Positions 8,679 through 17,245 of a DNA stretch of 64,000 nucleotides are shown one piece after another. Below the pieces are notes generated by a model, which saw nothing but the letters and a program-made list of their open reading frames with translations, was not told the DNA's origin and searched no databases. Numbering within the stretch: position 1 is the stretch's first letter; every line of letters starts with the position of its first letter. Location of the stretch: positions 1 to 64,000 of the forward strand of contig CALXGH010000019.1 in NCBI GenBank assembly GCA_944387845.1, given 5' to 3'. A program made the position numbers and the translations under genes. The stretch comes from an uncultured Oscillospiraceae bacterium (GTDB lineage Bacteria; Bacillota; Clostridia; Oscillospirales; Oscillospiraceae).

Positions 8679-9851
8679 ATGCAGTACAGATCAGATAAAA
8701 ATGGCACCCGCCTTTCATCCCTTGGCTATGGATGCATGCGCTTTACTAAAAAGGGTGGTTCCATAGATATCGACAAAGCTGAGGGGGAAATTTTAAAAGC
8801 GGTGGAGCTTGGTGTCAACTACTTTGACACGGCATATATCTACCCCGGCAGCGAGGCCGCTCTAGGAGAAATAATCGAGCGGAACTCTCTGCGGGATAAA
8901 ATATATATCGCCACAAAGCTCCCCCACTACCTTATTAAATCTGTCTCCGGCGCGGAGCGTATGTTTAAAGAGCAGCTCTCCCGTCTTAGGAGCGACTATA
9001 TAGACTACTATCTTATGCATATCCTGTCCGATATAGAGACATGGAACAAACTCTGCTCCATTGGGATAAAAGACTGGATAGAGCAGAAAAAGTCCAGCGG
9101 TCAGATAAAAAACATCGGCTTTTCCTTTCACGGAAACACCGATATGTTTTGCAAAATAATCGACGCATATGACTGGGATTTCTGTCAGATCCAGTACAAT
9201 TATATGGATGAGAATGCCCAGGCGGGACGCCGCGGTCTGGAGTACGCAGCCTCAAAAAATATACCTGTTGTAATAATGGAACCTCTGCGAGGTGGCAGAC
9301 TTGTTGAGCTGCTGCCTAAAAAAGCCAAGGAAATAATCGCAAAAACGCCAAATTCCGCGGCATATTATGGTTTAAAATGGCTTTGGGATCAGGAGGCAGT
9401 TACAGTTGTCCTGTCCGGCATGAATTCTCTGGACATGGTAGAGGAAAATGCCGCCACTGCGGACAAGTCCCTGCCCGGCTCCATGACAGCAGAGGAAAAA
9501 GAGGTCGTGGAAAAAATAAAAGAGGAGATACAGAAATCTCTCAAGGTGGGCTGTACCGGCTGCGGATACTGTATGCCCTGCCCTCAGGGGGTGGACATCC
9601 CCACCGCCTTTTCCTGCTATAACAAAATCTATGCGGATGGTAGGGCCGGTGCCAGGAAGGAATATCTACAGTGTACCGCCATGCGTAAAAACAGATCCTC
9701 AGCATCTCTGTGTATAGGCTGCGGAAAATGTGAGACCCACTGCCCCCAGAGTATACCTGTAAGGGCCAAGCTGAAAGAGGCTTCCAAAGAGCTGGAAGGG
9801 TTCAGGTACAAGGCCGTCTGCACCGCTGTAAAGCTCTTTAAAATGTGGTGA
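8679..9851 (+). CDS. Aldo/keto reductase with C-terminal [4Fe-4S] ferredoxin region
   Basis: An oxidoreductase of the aldo/keto reductase superfamily. The N-terminal TIM barrel (about 1-270) has the catalytic Asp and Tyr in NYFDTAYIYPGSE, Lys in ATKLP and His in YLMHILSD. The C-terminal part (about 285-375) has two cysteine clusters, CTGCGYCMPCPQGVD and CIGCGKCETHCPQS, expected to bind two [4Fe-4S] clusters. This two-part form is common in anaerobes, with unknown substrates. AGGAGGTAATT precedes the ATG. The next gene has its own promoter, so this is probably monocistronic. Confidence 0.92.
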   Translation: MQYRSDKNGTRLSSLGYGCMRFTKKGGSIDIDKAEGEILKAVELGVNYFDTAYIYPGSEAALGEIIERNSLRDKIYIATKLPHYLIKSVSGAERMFKEQLSRLRSDYIDYYLMHILSDIETWNKLCSIGIKDWIEQKKSSGQIKNIGFSFHGNTDMFCKIIDAYDWDFCQIQYNYMDENAQAGRRGLEYAASKNIPVVIMEPLRGGRLVELLPKKAKEIIAKTPNSAAYYGLKWLWDQEAVTVVLSGMNSLDMVEENAATADKSLPGSMTAEEKEVVEKIKEEIQKSLKVGCTGCGYCMPCPQGVDIPTAFSCYNKIYADGRAGARKEYLQCTAMRKNRSSASLCIGCGKCETHCPQSIPVRAKLKEASKELEGFRYKAVCTAVKLFKMW

Positions 9852-9874
9852 TTTCAGGTCATTTTGCCCGAAAT

Positions 9875-9903
9875 TTGACCTTTGTGGGATATTACTGTAT
9901 AAT
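9875..9903 (+). promoter_or_regulatory. Sigma-A promoter for the S-layer-homology gene, with an overlapping dyad
   Basis: TTGACC, a 17-base spacer, then TATAAT, 30 bases before the TTG start. The -35 is part of an inverted repeat: AGGTCA at 9856-9861 and TGACCT at 9876-9881. The dyad could be an operator. Confidence 0.75.
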
Positions 9904-9932
9904 AGGGATACTTTTTCAAAGGAGGTGTAGTT

Positions 9933-11105
9933 TTGAAAAACAAAATTTTATCAGTGGTAATGGCCGCGGCTGTCCTTTTTTGTCTGTGCAGTCCAGCTGC
10001 TTTTGCCTTGTCAATGGATAACTTTGTTGTTATCAATACTTACACAGGAAATTTTACCGACGTCTCCGAAGATCAGTGGTTTTTTGAAAATGTCAAGACC
10101 TGCTATGAATATGGTCTCATGATTGGTACAAATGAGGAAGGGACCATATTTGAGCCTGAAACATACCTTGCCTGTTCCGAAGCCATAGTTATGGCCGACC
10201 GCATATATATGATATACAATGATGGCGACAACTCCGCAGAGGCCAAGCTCAAAGCGGACGAAGATCAGGCCTGGTACGAAAAATATGTCCAGTACGCTAT
10301 CGATAAAGGGATCATAGCTGAGGATGATTTTACTGATTATGACAGATACATAACAAGGGCAGAAATGGCATATATATTCGCAAATGCCCTACCGGAGAGT
10401 GAACTTACCGAAATAAACAAAATAGATTCCATACCGGATGTCTCCGCGGACAGTCCATACGCTGACAACATATTGTCGCTGTATAAAGCAGGTGTTGTTA
10501 TCGGAAACAATATCTACTGTGATTATGGTCCAGATCAGCCAATAATCAGAGCTGAAGCCGGCGCCATAATCTCAAGACTCGCAATAAAAAATCTCCGTCT
10601 GACTTTCGTCCAGTACGACTATACCAGAGTAGAGACCGGCACATCCTCTTATTACACAATGGACGTGCCCGCACGTTTTGACAGGTACACTGAAGACGGA
10701 ATGCTGCTTTTCACTGATACCGAGACGAATTTCGCCATCGCTTCTTACACGATAATCGACCCGCTCATGGACGGATATGCCATCGATTCAGTATATCCCA
10801 CAACTGAGGACGCGGAGCAGATGTATATTGACAGTTTCGCTGACAGCGATGATATCGCTGCTGTTCTGGACTGTAATGCGGTCAAGGTTAAATTCGGAGA
10901 CACCTTGGCTTACAGATGTTATCTAACCCTTGATTCTGTGGAAGAAAATGGCAGCATCGTAAAAGTTTATGTATATGGATATGTTTATATTGTCGGTGAT
11001 GTATGTGTAAACATCGCATTTACAAGCGACAGCCATAATGAGTTTTTCAGAGGCATTGTTAATAGTTTCCAAGTAAATGGAGCAAAAGTTTCCTCCACTA
11101 TATAA
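9933..11105 (+). CDS. Secreted S-layer homology (SLH) domain protein
   Basis: A 390-residue exported protein: signal peptide (1-26, ending AAFALS), then three SLH repeats (about 35-95, 100-160, 165-225) with typical signatures FTDVSEDQWFFENVKTCYEY, WYEKYVQYAIDKGIIAEDDF and ISRLAIKN. SLH domains bind secondary cell-wall polymer. The C-terminal part (about 230-390) is beta-rich and unassigned (YYTMDVPARFDRYTEDGMLL). The start is TTG at 9933, with AAAGGAGGTG upstream. A bidirectional terminator follows. It may be an envelope protein with an extra binding domain; there is no enzymatic motif. Confidence 0.88.
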   Translation: MKNKILSVVMAAAVLFCLCSPAAFALSMDNFVVINTYTGNFTDVSEDQWFFENVKTCYEYGLMIGTNEEGTIFEPETYLACSEAIVMADRIYMIYNDGDNSAEAKLKADEDQAWYEKYVQYAIDKGIIAEDDFTDYDRYITRAEMAYIFANALPESELTEINKIDSIPDVSADSPYADNILSLYKAGVVIGNNIYCDYGPDQPIIRAEAGAIISRLAIKNLRLTFVQYDYTRVETGTSSYYTMDVPARFDRYTEDGMLLFTDTETNFAIASYTIIDPLMDGYAIDSVYPTTEDAEQMYIDSFADSDDIAAVLDCNAVKVKFGDTLAYRCYLTLDSVEENGSIVKVYVYGYVYIVGDVCVNIAFTSDSHNEFFRGIVNSFQVNGAKVSSTI

Positions 11106-11116
11106 AACTCAAAATT

Positions 11117-11152
11117 AAAACAGAGGCCGGAACAAGTTCCGGCCTCTGTTTT
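11117..11152. terminator. Bidirectional terminator between the SLH gene and fruA
   Basis: Perfect 17-bp stem (arm AAAACAGAGGCCGGAAC) with a 2-base loop, flanked by A and T runs. It serves the plus-strand SLH gene and the minus-strand fruA. Confidence 0.9.
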
Positions 11153-11159
11153 AATTTAA

Positions 11160-13148
11160 TTACTTATCTGCCGCATCTTTCTTCAGAATACCAAGCAGGA
11201 GCATACCTACTATAGATCCCACAGCAAGAGCGACTATATATCCTAAAGCATTACCCACTACAGGGAATACAAACAGTCCACCGTGAGGTGCAGGTAACGT
11301 ACACCCAAACAACATGCTAAGTGCCCCCGCAACACCAGCGCCGATGGCGCATGAGGGTATAACCCTTATAGGATCAGATACCGCAAAAGGAATGGCTCCT
11401 TCTGTTATGAAGCACAGACCCATAATATAGTTTACAATACCGGACTTGCGCTCATTTTCAGTAAATTTTTTCTTAAAGAATGTTGTAGCAAGAGCGATAG
11501 CGATAGGAGGTACCATTCCTCCAACCATAACAGCTGCCATCATCATATAAGCTATGTCGTTTGAAGCAGCACCGGCAGCAGCTGCAGTTGCGATAGCGCC
11601 TGTACCTGTAACATAGGCAGCCTTATTGAATGGGCCACCCATATCTATACTCATCATTGCTCCAAGAACTGTGCCGAGTATAACTCTGCTGGAAGAACCA
11701 AGACTGTTAAGAAAACTTGTAAGACCTGTATTTATAAGACTCATTACCGGATTTACAAGGCACATAAATGCCCCGATAAATAGAATACCAAAAAGCGGAT
11801 ATATAAGTATCGGTTTTATTCCTTCAAGGGAATTCGGTAACTTATCACACACTTTTCTCAACGCCAGCATAAACCAGCCGCCTACAAAACCGGCCAGAAT
11901 AGCGCCAAGGAAGCCTGCCGGTATAGGTGTTGTACCAAGCATTATTGTCTGGAAAGATGTGCCTGTGCTGGCAAGATAGCCACCTACAAAACCTACAGCC
12001 AAGCCCGGACGGTCAGCTATAGAATAGGCGATATAACCTGCAAGTATTGGGAGCATAAAGCTAAACGCTGTATCTCCAATTGTTTTAAGAAATGCTGCAA
12101 AAGGAGTGTTTTTACCGAAGTTTGCTGGGTTTATTGCCTGATCATCAAAAAGAAATGCCAGAGCTATCAAAATACCGCCACCGATTACAAAGGGGAGCAT
12201 ATGGGAAACGCCGTTCATAAGGTGCTTATATGCTCTTCTGCCTAAGCTCTCCTGTGCTGAGCTTACATCCTCTACCGCTTCCTGCGCGTCCGTATGATAA
12301 ATCGGCGCCTTGCCGGAAGCTGCTTTTTCAACAAGCTCAGAAGCCTTATTGATACCGTCTGCAACTTTGCAGAATATTACAGGTTTACCATTAAACCTTG
12401 CAGTTTCTACATTTTTGTCAGCGGCAATGATTATGCCATCACAATTTGCGATCTCATCTGCTGTAATAGCGTTCTTAATACCGCCTGAACCGTTTGTCTC
12501 AACTTTGACTTTAATGCCAAGCTCTTTACCAGCATTTTCAATAGCCTCAGCCGCCATATATGTATGCGCGATACCCGTCGGGCATGCGGTAACGGCCAAA
12601 ACTCTGATTCTACCGTCATCCTGCGCCTGCTGCGTAGCGGACTCTGCCTCGGTCGCTGTACCGCCGGCTTTCTGTGCATCCTCTGCATCTCTGAGGTTTT
12701 CGTACTTGTCTACTACATTCATAAAATCGTCAGCTGTCTTTGCAGATAAAAGCTCTACTCTGAACTCGTCGTGCATAAGAAGCATTGACAGTTTACTGAG
12801 TACCTCAAGATGTACGTTGTCCTCATTGTTTGGTGCGGCTATAAGGAAAAATACATCTGCCGGTTCTCCGTCAAGAGACTTAAAATCAACGCCTCCTGGT
12901 ACGGTCATAGCAGCAAGAGCCGGAGCCTTTACGGCGTCAGTCTTTCCGTGAGGGATAGCTATTCCCTCTCCAACGCCTGTCGTTCCCTCTGCTTCCCTGG
13001 CAAATACGGCAGCTTTGTACTTTTCAAGATCTGATATAACGCCTGTTTTATCCATGGCGTTTATCAGCATTTCCAGCGCTTCATTTTTGTCTTTCGGTGA
13101 AGCGCCTAGAATAATTGCGTTCTTGTTTAGCAAATCTGTAATACGCAT
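11160..13148 (-). CDS. fruA: Fructose PTS transporter EIIABC
   Basis: Imports fructose and phosphorylates it to fructose 1-phosphate. The 662 residues hold three PTS domains: IIA (1-150) with phospho-His H67 in GIAIPHGKTD, IIB (about 181-280) with phospho-Cys C189 in VTACPTGIAHTYMAAEAIE, and the membrane IIC domain (about 305-655) with about ten segments. This A-B-C order is usual for Gram-positive fructose permeases. It lies 50 bases after fruK, in the same direction, and ends at a bidirectional terminator. GGAGAG precedes the start. Confidence 0.96.
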   Translation of the reverse strand: MRITDLLNKNAIILGASPKDKNEALEMLINAMDKTGVISDLEKYKAAVFAREAEGTTGVGEGIAIPHGKTDAVKAPALAAMTVPGGVDFKSLDGEPADVFFLIAAPNNEDNVHLEVLSKLSMLLMHDEFRVELLSAKTADDFMNVVDKYENLRDAEDAQKAGGTATEAESATQQAQDDGRIRVLAVTACPTGIAHTYMAAEAIENAGKELGIKVKVETNGSGGIKNAITADEIANCDGIIIAADKNVETARFNGKPVIFCKVADGINKASELVEKAASGKAPIYHTDAQEAVEDVSSAQESLGRRAYKHLMNGVSHMLPFVIGGGILIALAFLFDDQAINPANFGKNTPFAAFLKTIGDTAFSFMLPILAGYIAYSIADRPGLAVGFVGGYLASTGTSFQTIMLGTTPIPAGFLGAILAGFVGGWFMLALRKVCDKLPNSLEGIKPILIYPLFGILFIGAFMCLVNPVMSLINTGLTSFLNSLGSSSRVILGTVLGAMMSIDMGGPFNKAAYVTGTGAIATAAAAGAASNDIAYMMMAAVMVGGMVPPIAIALATTFFKKKFTENERKSGIVNYIMGLCFITEGAIPFAVSDPIRVIPSCAIGAGVAGALSMLFGCTLPAPHGGLFVFPVVGNALGYIVALAVGSIVGMLLLGILKKDAADK

Positions 13149-13198
13149 AATTTCTCTCCTTGCTTGATTTTTGCTTTTTCGCTTTATTCTAATATGTT

Positions 13199-14116
13199 TT
13201 ATTTTATTTTATCGAGAAGGTTATCAATATCACGGCGGTCAGCCAGCCAGTCCTTAAATGCCGAAGCACTGCCACAGCATATTCCAAGCCTCATTGCTTC
13301 CCGGTAATCTTTATGTTTTATCCATCCAGCTAGAAATCCAGCAACCATTGAGTCTCCTGCTCCTACACTATTTACTAACTTACCTTCCGGAGCTTTCATC
13401 TCCAGGCGCATACCGTTCTCGCCCAGGAACATGGCACCACTACCTCCAAGGGAAATAAGGATATTTTTTGCACCCAATTTCTGCATTTGGCCGGCATAGT
13501 ACCATATATCGTCCTTTGTCTCTATTTTTACCCCGAATGTCTCCGCTAGCTCCTGATCGTTTGGCTTTACCAAAAATGGTCTATACTCAAGAACATTCAT
13601 CATAAGCTGTCCTGTAGCGTCTACGACAAATTCTACATTTCTGTCTGAAAGATAACTGAGAATATCTCTGTACATTTCCTGAGAAAGAGATGACGGTATA
13701 CTTCCAGCAAGAACTAATATGTCTCCATCCCGAAGCATATCAAGCCTTTTATAAAAAGCCTTCAGCTCTCGGTCAGATATTCTCGGCCCTTGTCCGTTTA
13801 TTGCCGTCTCAGGAAAACTACCTTTATTTGCCCTTATCTTTACATTTATCCTCGTCTGACCGTCCTGTACATGGATGAAATCAGTCTGGCATTTTAAATC
13901 GTTTAGCATCTGGACAAGCATTCCTCCGGTAGGTCCCCCTTCAAATCCAAGGGCTATGCTATCAAAGCCAAGGGTTCTGAGGACAAGCGAAACATTTATT
14001 CCTTTACCTCCCGGATAAACTGTCTCCTTAATCGTTCGGTTTATATCTCCTACCACAAAGGAATCCATATCTACCACATAATCAAGTGCGGGATTGAATG
14101 TTACTGTGTAAATCAC
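13199..14116 (-). CDS. fruK: 1-Phosphofructokinase
   Basis: Phosphorylates fructose 1-phosphate to fructose 1,6-bisphosphate, the step after FruA. A 305-residue PfkB-family kinase with the N-terminal motif VYPGGKGINVSLVLRTLG and C-terminal motif NSVGAGDSMVAGFLAGW, in which Asp is the catalytic base. The start is GTG at 14116, overlapping the fruR stop in GTGA, with GGAGGTGG upstream; translation is probably coupled to fruR. Confidence 0.96.
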   Translation of the reverse strand: MIYTVTFNPALDYVVDMDSFVVGDINRTIKETVYPGGKGINVSLVLRTLGFDSIALGFEGGPTGGMLVQMLNDLKCQTDFIHVQDGQTRINVKIRANKGSFPETAINGQGPRISDRELKAFYKRLDMLRDGDILVLAGSIPSSLSQEMYRDILSYLSDRNVEFVVDATGQLMMNVLEYRPFLVKPNDQELAETFGVKIETKDDIWYYAGQMQKLGAKNILISLGGSGAMFLGENGMRLEMKAPEGKLVNSVGAGDSMVAGFLAGWIKHKDYREAMRLGICCGSASAFKDWLADRRDIDNLLDKIK

Positions 14117-14868
14117 AGCATATCCACCTCCGTTATGTTTGTCTTGTTTCTGTATACTTCATCCGGCAATCTGGATGTTATTATCTCTGCATCATGCAGA
14201 GCTCCGAAACAGCACGGGGCTGCTTTGCCGAATTTTGACTGGTCTGCCAGGATATAGCACTTGCTTGAGCGCTCCATGGCCTTCCGCTTAACTGCACCTT
14301 CTGCAATCTCGGGAGTTGAAAATCCGCCGGAGGTAGAAATCCCGTTTGTCCCGAAAAAACCTTTTGTAAAGTTGTACCTCTCTAAATCTTCCACTGCACC
14401 AGCTCCTACAAGTGCACCTGTTACGGGTTTAAGCTGCCCTCCGGTCAGATATGTCTCATACCCACGTTCGCCCAGCTTCTGGGCGGTAGTAAGACTATTG
14501 GTTACAAACCTTACATCTGGGCAGGAAATATAATCTACCATAAGTTCAGTGGTAGTACCGGCATCAATAAAAATAAAATCTCCAGGTACAACTATCTCTG
14601 CTGCATATCTTGCTATCTTCAGCTTTTCTTCTCGGCAAATTCCGCGCCTTAATGACATTTCATCGTCTCTGAGAGTAAAGTCATTGTCCTTGTGAGATGT
14701 AGCTCCACCGAAAACCTTATTTATAAGCCCCTTAGAAGCTAGCTCATTCAAATCACGCCTTATCGTAGACTCAGAGGCCCCAAGGATAGTTTTAAGCTCG
14801 GCGGCTGTTACAGCGCCCTTTTCGTCAACAATACGACAGATCTCCCTCTGCCGTTCATGAGTCAGCAT
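14113..14868 (-). CDS. fruR: DeoR-family regulator of the fructose operon
   Basis: A repressor that normally responds to fructose 1-phosphate. It has an N-terminal winged helix (TAAELKTILGASESTIRRDL) and the DeoR sugar-phosphate-binding domain (FIDAGTTTELMVDYI; VTNSLTTAQKL; KGFFGTNGIS). The start MLTHERQREICRIV (251 residues) is preceded by GGGGTGG; the longer frame is the untranslated leader. It is the first gene of fruR-fruK-fruA, so it is likely to regulate its own operon. Confidence 0.94.
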   Translation of the reverse strand: MLTHERQREICRIVDEKGAVTAAELKTILGASESTIRRDLNELASKGLINKVFGGATSHKDNDFTLRDDEMSLRRGICREEKLKIARYAAEIVVPGDFIFIDAGTTTELMVDYISCPDVRFVTNSLTTAQKLGERGYETYLTGGQLKPVTGALVGAGAVEDLERYNFTKGFFGTNGISTSGGFSTPEIAEGAVKRKAMERSSKCYILADQSKFGKAAPCCFGALHDAEIITSRLPDEVYRNKTNITEVDML

Positions 14869-14896
14869 TTTACCACCCCTTTTTATTTTCATCCCC

Positions 14897-15020
14897 ATTA
14901 TAGCACGCCAAACGGTAATATTCAATCACATTCATTCATATTCAATCAATTTTATTGACGAAATTTGACCGTTCGTTTAGTGTATTTTGACTATTAACAA
15001 TTTAACTGGTTGAATTTGAC
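14897..15020 (-). promoter_or_regulatory. fruRKA promoter with direct-repeat operators
   Basis: On the minus strand TTGAAT (14920-14925), 17 bases, TATAAT (14897-14902). The nonamer TGATTGAAT occurs at 14920-14928, on the -35, and again at 14940-14948, 20 bases away. Farther upstream GTCAAA occurs at 14964-14969, 14986-14991 and 15015-15020. Direct repeats are typical of DeoR-family operators, so the first pair are good FruR sites. The role of the GTCAAA boxes is unknown. Confidence 0.7.
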
Positions 15021-15123
15021 TGTTTCTTTTCTTGCCTTAATTTTATACGCCCCTTCCTGTCTTGCGCTATACCATCTCTTAAGCTATAATAATTTCGTAG
15101 TCTTTGATCAGGGGGGAATTTAT

Positions 15124-15378
15124 ATGTCCAGACTTACTTTCAAGACCCAGATGTATCTTAGCCTTGGATTTTTTGTGATATGCATGATAATGTCCTATTT
15201 CACAAAGCTCGGTATTTTTCATAATATCGGATGGATAGTTTACGGTTTGTTTTTTATAATCCACCCTGTCTGGCCCAAAAGCTGGGACTGCCATGAACAC
15301 AGGAAATTGAAGCTTGGCTGCCGTATCGCCGGCGCTCTGGCTATACTTGTCGGACTGATCACCCGTTTTGGGGTATAG
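15124..15378 (+). CDS. Small membrane protein of unknown function
   Basis: An 84-residue protein with three likely membrane segments: LSLGFFVICMIMSYF, IGWIVYGLFFIIHPV and CRIAGALAILVGLITRFGV. WPKSWDCHEHRKLKLG forms a charged loop. A strong GGGGGGA lies just before the ATG at 15124; the longer frame upstream has no site. It stops at TAG and shares a bidirectional terminator with the hydrogenase gene. No family recognised. It is divergent from fruR, whose regulatory region it shares. Confidence 0.7.
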   Translation: MSRLTFKTQMYLSLGFFVICMIMSYFTKLGIFHNIGWIVYGLFFIIHPVWPKSWDCHEHRKLKLGCRIAGALAILVGLITRFGV

Positions 15379-15432
15379 AGCCTGCCTGAAACGGTAAAAT
15401 CTCTTTATGCCCTGCTGATCCAAAAACGGCAT

Positions 15433-15465
15433 AAGAAAAGCACCTGCAATGCAGGTGCTTTTCTT
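15433..15465. terminator. Bidirectional terminator between the membrane protein and hydrogenase genes
   Basis: Perfect 15-bp stem (arm AAGAAAAGCACCTGC) with a 3-base loop and T/A runs on both sides. Confidence 0.9.
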
Positions 15466-15467
15466 TT

Positions 15468-16973
15468 TTAGTCAAGGTGTTCTATTCTGTCTTTATATTT
15501 GCTCTCGTTAGGGCTCTTATGTTCTGCCTCTTTGGCATATTTATCAACAGCTCTTGTGGCCTGGTCAAGAGAGAGTATAGTACCCGCTCCGGCGATACAG
15601 CCTCCAGGGCAGCCCATACCTTCAAGCAGATATCCGTTATATTTTCCGGCCTTTGCAAGGAGCATCATCTTCCGGCAGTCTCTAAGTCCCTCAGCTCTTG
15701 CTGTTTTCACTTCCATCTCAGGGTGCATCTCTTTTATAACATCCGTTACAGCTCCGGCAACGCCGCCAGACACAGCGAAGCCTCTGCCTGCTGCGGTTCC
15801 CTCATTAAGGCTCTCTCCACCTTCGATAGAGGCGAAATCCACATCCTTCGCTTCAAACATTCCCTGAAGTTCCTCAAAAGTCAGAACAAAGTCCACATCG
15901 GACCGTATATCCTCTCTGATTGCCTCAAGTTTCTTTGCGGCACATGGACCGACAAAAACAATCTTGGAGTCAGGGAAATCCTTTTTGATAAGCCTTGCTG
16001 TAAATACCATAGGCGTTAAAGTCATGGATATGTTCTTTGACTGCTCAGGGAACAGCTTATGAACCATCTCATGCCATGCCGGGCAACAAGATGTAGCCAT
16101 ATACGGCTGCTCATTAGGCACTTTTTCAAGGAAGTCCTTTGCCTCGTCTATGGTGCAGAGATCTGCGCCGATAGCTACTTCTACAACCCTCTCAAATCCC
16201 AGCATCTTCATGGCTGCATTGAACTTCTCCGGAGTTGCATCCTTTCCAAACTGGCCTATAAAGGACGGAGCCACTATGGCGATTACCTGGTTCCCCTTAA
16301 TTATGGACTGTATTACCTGGAAAATCTGGCCCTTATCTACAATAGCTCCAAATGGGCAGCTTACAAGGCACTGACCGCAGGCAACACATTTATCCTGGTC
16401 AATTACTGCCTTTCCGTGCTCGTCAGATACAATGGCATCCATACCACACGCCGCCTGGCAGGGTCTTTCCATATGGATAATGGCATTATACGGGCATGCC
16501 GCCTGACATTTTCCGCACTTTATACACTTATCCTGGTCTATATAACTCTTACCGTTTACAAAGGAAATCGCTCCCTTTGGGCAAACTTTCTGGCAAGACG
16601 CCGCCAAACAATTCTGGCAGTTTTCTGTTACCCTGTACTGATTTGTAGGGCAAGCATGACAAGCGTACGGTATTATGTTAACAAGTGGCGGCTCATAATA
16701 CTGTTCCGCTATGGCAGCCTCGTCCATACCGTCTGTCATGAGGACTCTTGTCTGAACCGGCCTTACTCCAAGGCCCATGGCAAGTCTTACTCTCTCGCCA
16801 GCGATAGCCCTCTCCAGAAATACTGACTCTCTGTGCAGCGGTGTGTCCCCAGGCACTATAACATATGGCAGATCTTCTACATTGCTGTAATCTCCGCCGG
16901 CATATGCCATTCTGGCCACCTCAGTGAAAACTTTCTTTCTTATATCTGTAACAAGTGACGGAATTCCTCTCAA
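15468..16973 (-). CDS. Monomeric [FeFe] hydrogenase, group-B-like
   Basis: Likely reacts with H2/protons or senses H2. About 501 residues: an unusual N-terminal cysteine set (residues 105-131: CHACPTNQYRVTENCQNC, then CQKVC), two [4Fe-4S] ferredoxin motifs (CIKCGKCQAACP near 150-161, CVACGQCLVSCP near 196-207), then the H-cluster domain. H-cluster motifs are TSCCPAW (294-300), VGPCAAKK (341-348) and EGMGCPGGC (451-459), so all four cluster cysteines are there. TSCCPAW and GPCAAKK in place of TSCCPGW and MPCTAKK mark the group B (CpIII-like) lineage. Start is TTG with AGGGAG upstream; a TTG six codons earlier has no site. No electron-transfer partner or maturase gene is adjacent. Confidence 0.92.
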   Translation of the reverse strand: MRGIPSLVTDIRKKVFTEVARMAYAGGDYSNVEDLPYVIVPGDTPLHRESVFLERAIAGERVRLAMGLGVRPVQTRVLMTDGMDEAAIAEQYYEPPLVNIIPYACHACPTNQYRVTENCQNCLAASCQKVCPKGAISFVNGKSYIDQDKCIKCGKCQAACPYNAIIHMERPCQAACGMDAIVSDEHGKAVIDQDKCVACGQCLVSCPFGAIVDKGQIFQVIQSIIKGNQVIAIVAPSFIGQFGKDATPEKFNAAMKMLGFERVVEVAIGADLCTIDEAKDFLEKVPNEQPYMATSCCPAWHEMVHKLFPEQSKNISMTLTPMVFTARLIKKDFPDSKIVFVGPCAAKKLEAIREDIRSDVDFVLTFEELQGMFEAKDVDFASIEGGESLNEGTAAGRGFAVSGGVAGAVTDVIKEMHPEMEVKTARAEGLRDCRKMMLLAKAGKYNGYLLEGMGCPGGCIAGAGTILSLDQATRAVDKYAKEAEHKSPNESKYKDRIEHLD

Positions 16974-17035
16974 ATTCCCCTCTCCCTTCAAATTTATTTA
17001 TTTTACAGAACTGCTATATAGCCATTTCCGATTTA

Positions 17036-17245
17036 TTACTTTATTTCTATAACTTTATAGTCCTGATCCTCAACGGCCTTTTTGAGTACATCATCAGATA
17101 CGGCGTTTTTCAGCGCAACTTTCGCGGTACCACTCTCAAAGCTTACATCAGCACTCTCAACACCATCAACAGCCTCCAGCGCCTTTTTTACTCTGGCCTG
17201 GCAATGCTGGCACATCATACCTTCTATCTTCATAATTTTTTCCAT
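17036..17245 (-). CDS. copZ: Possible separately translated CopZ-like copper chaperone inside copA
   Basis: The last 69 codons of copA, read from the internal ATG at 17245, make a protein starting [20 protein letters not shown]. Its length and MxCxxC site match free-standing CopZ chaperones. AAAGGAGA lies 7-8 bases before this ATG, a better site than many true starts in the window, and the codons over it read KRKETKN, a linker that looks like a former intergenic spacer. I see the start site; its use in the cell is inference. Confidence 0.5.
   Translation of the reverse strand: MEKIMKIEGMMCQHCQARVKKALEAVDGVESADVSFESGTAKVALKNAVSDDVLKKAVEDQDYKVIEIK

Noticed and set aside
15477-16826. Long plus-strand open frames across the hydrogenase
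   Set aside because: They are shadows of the minus-strand hydrogenase, which has all family motifs.
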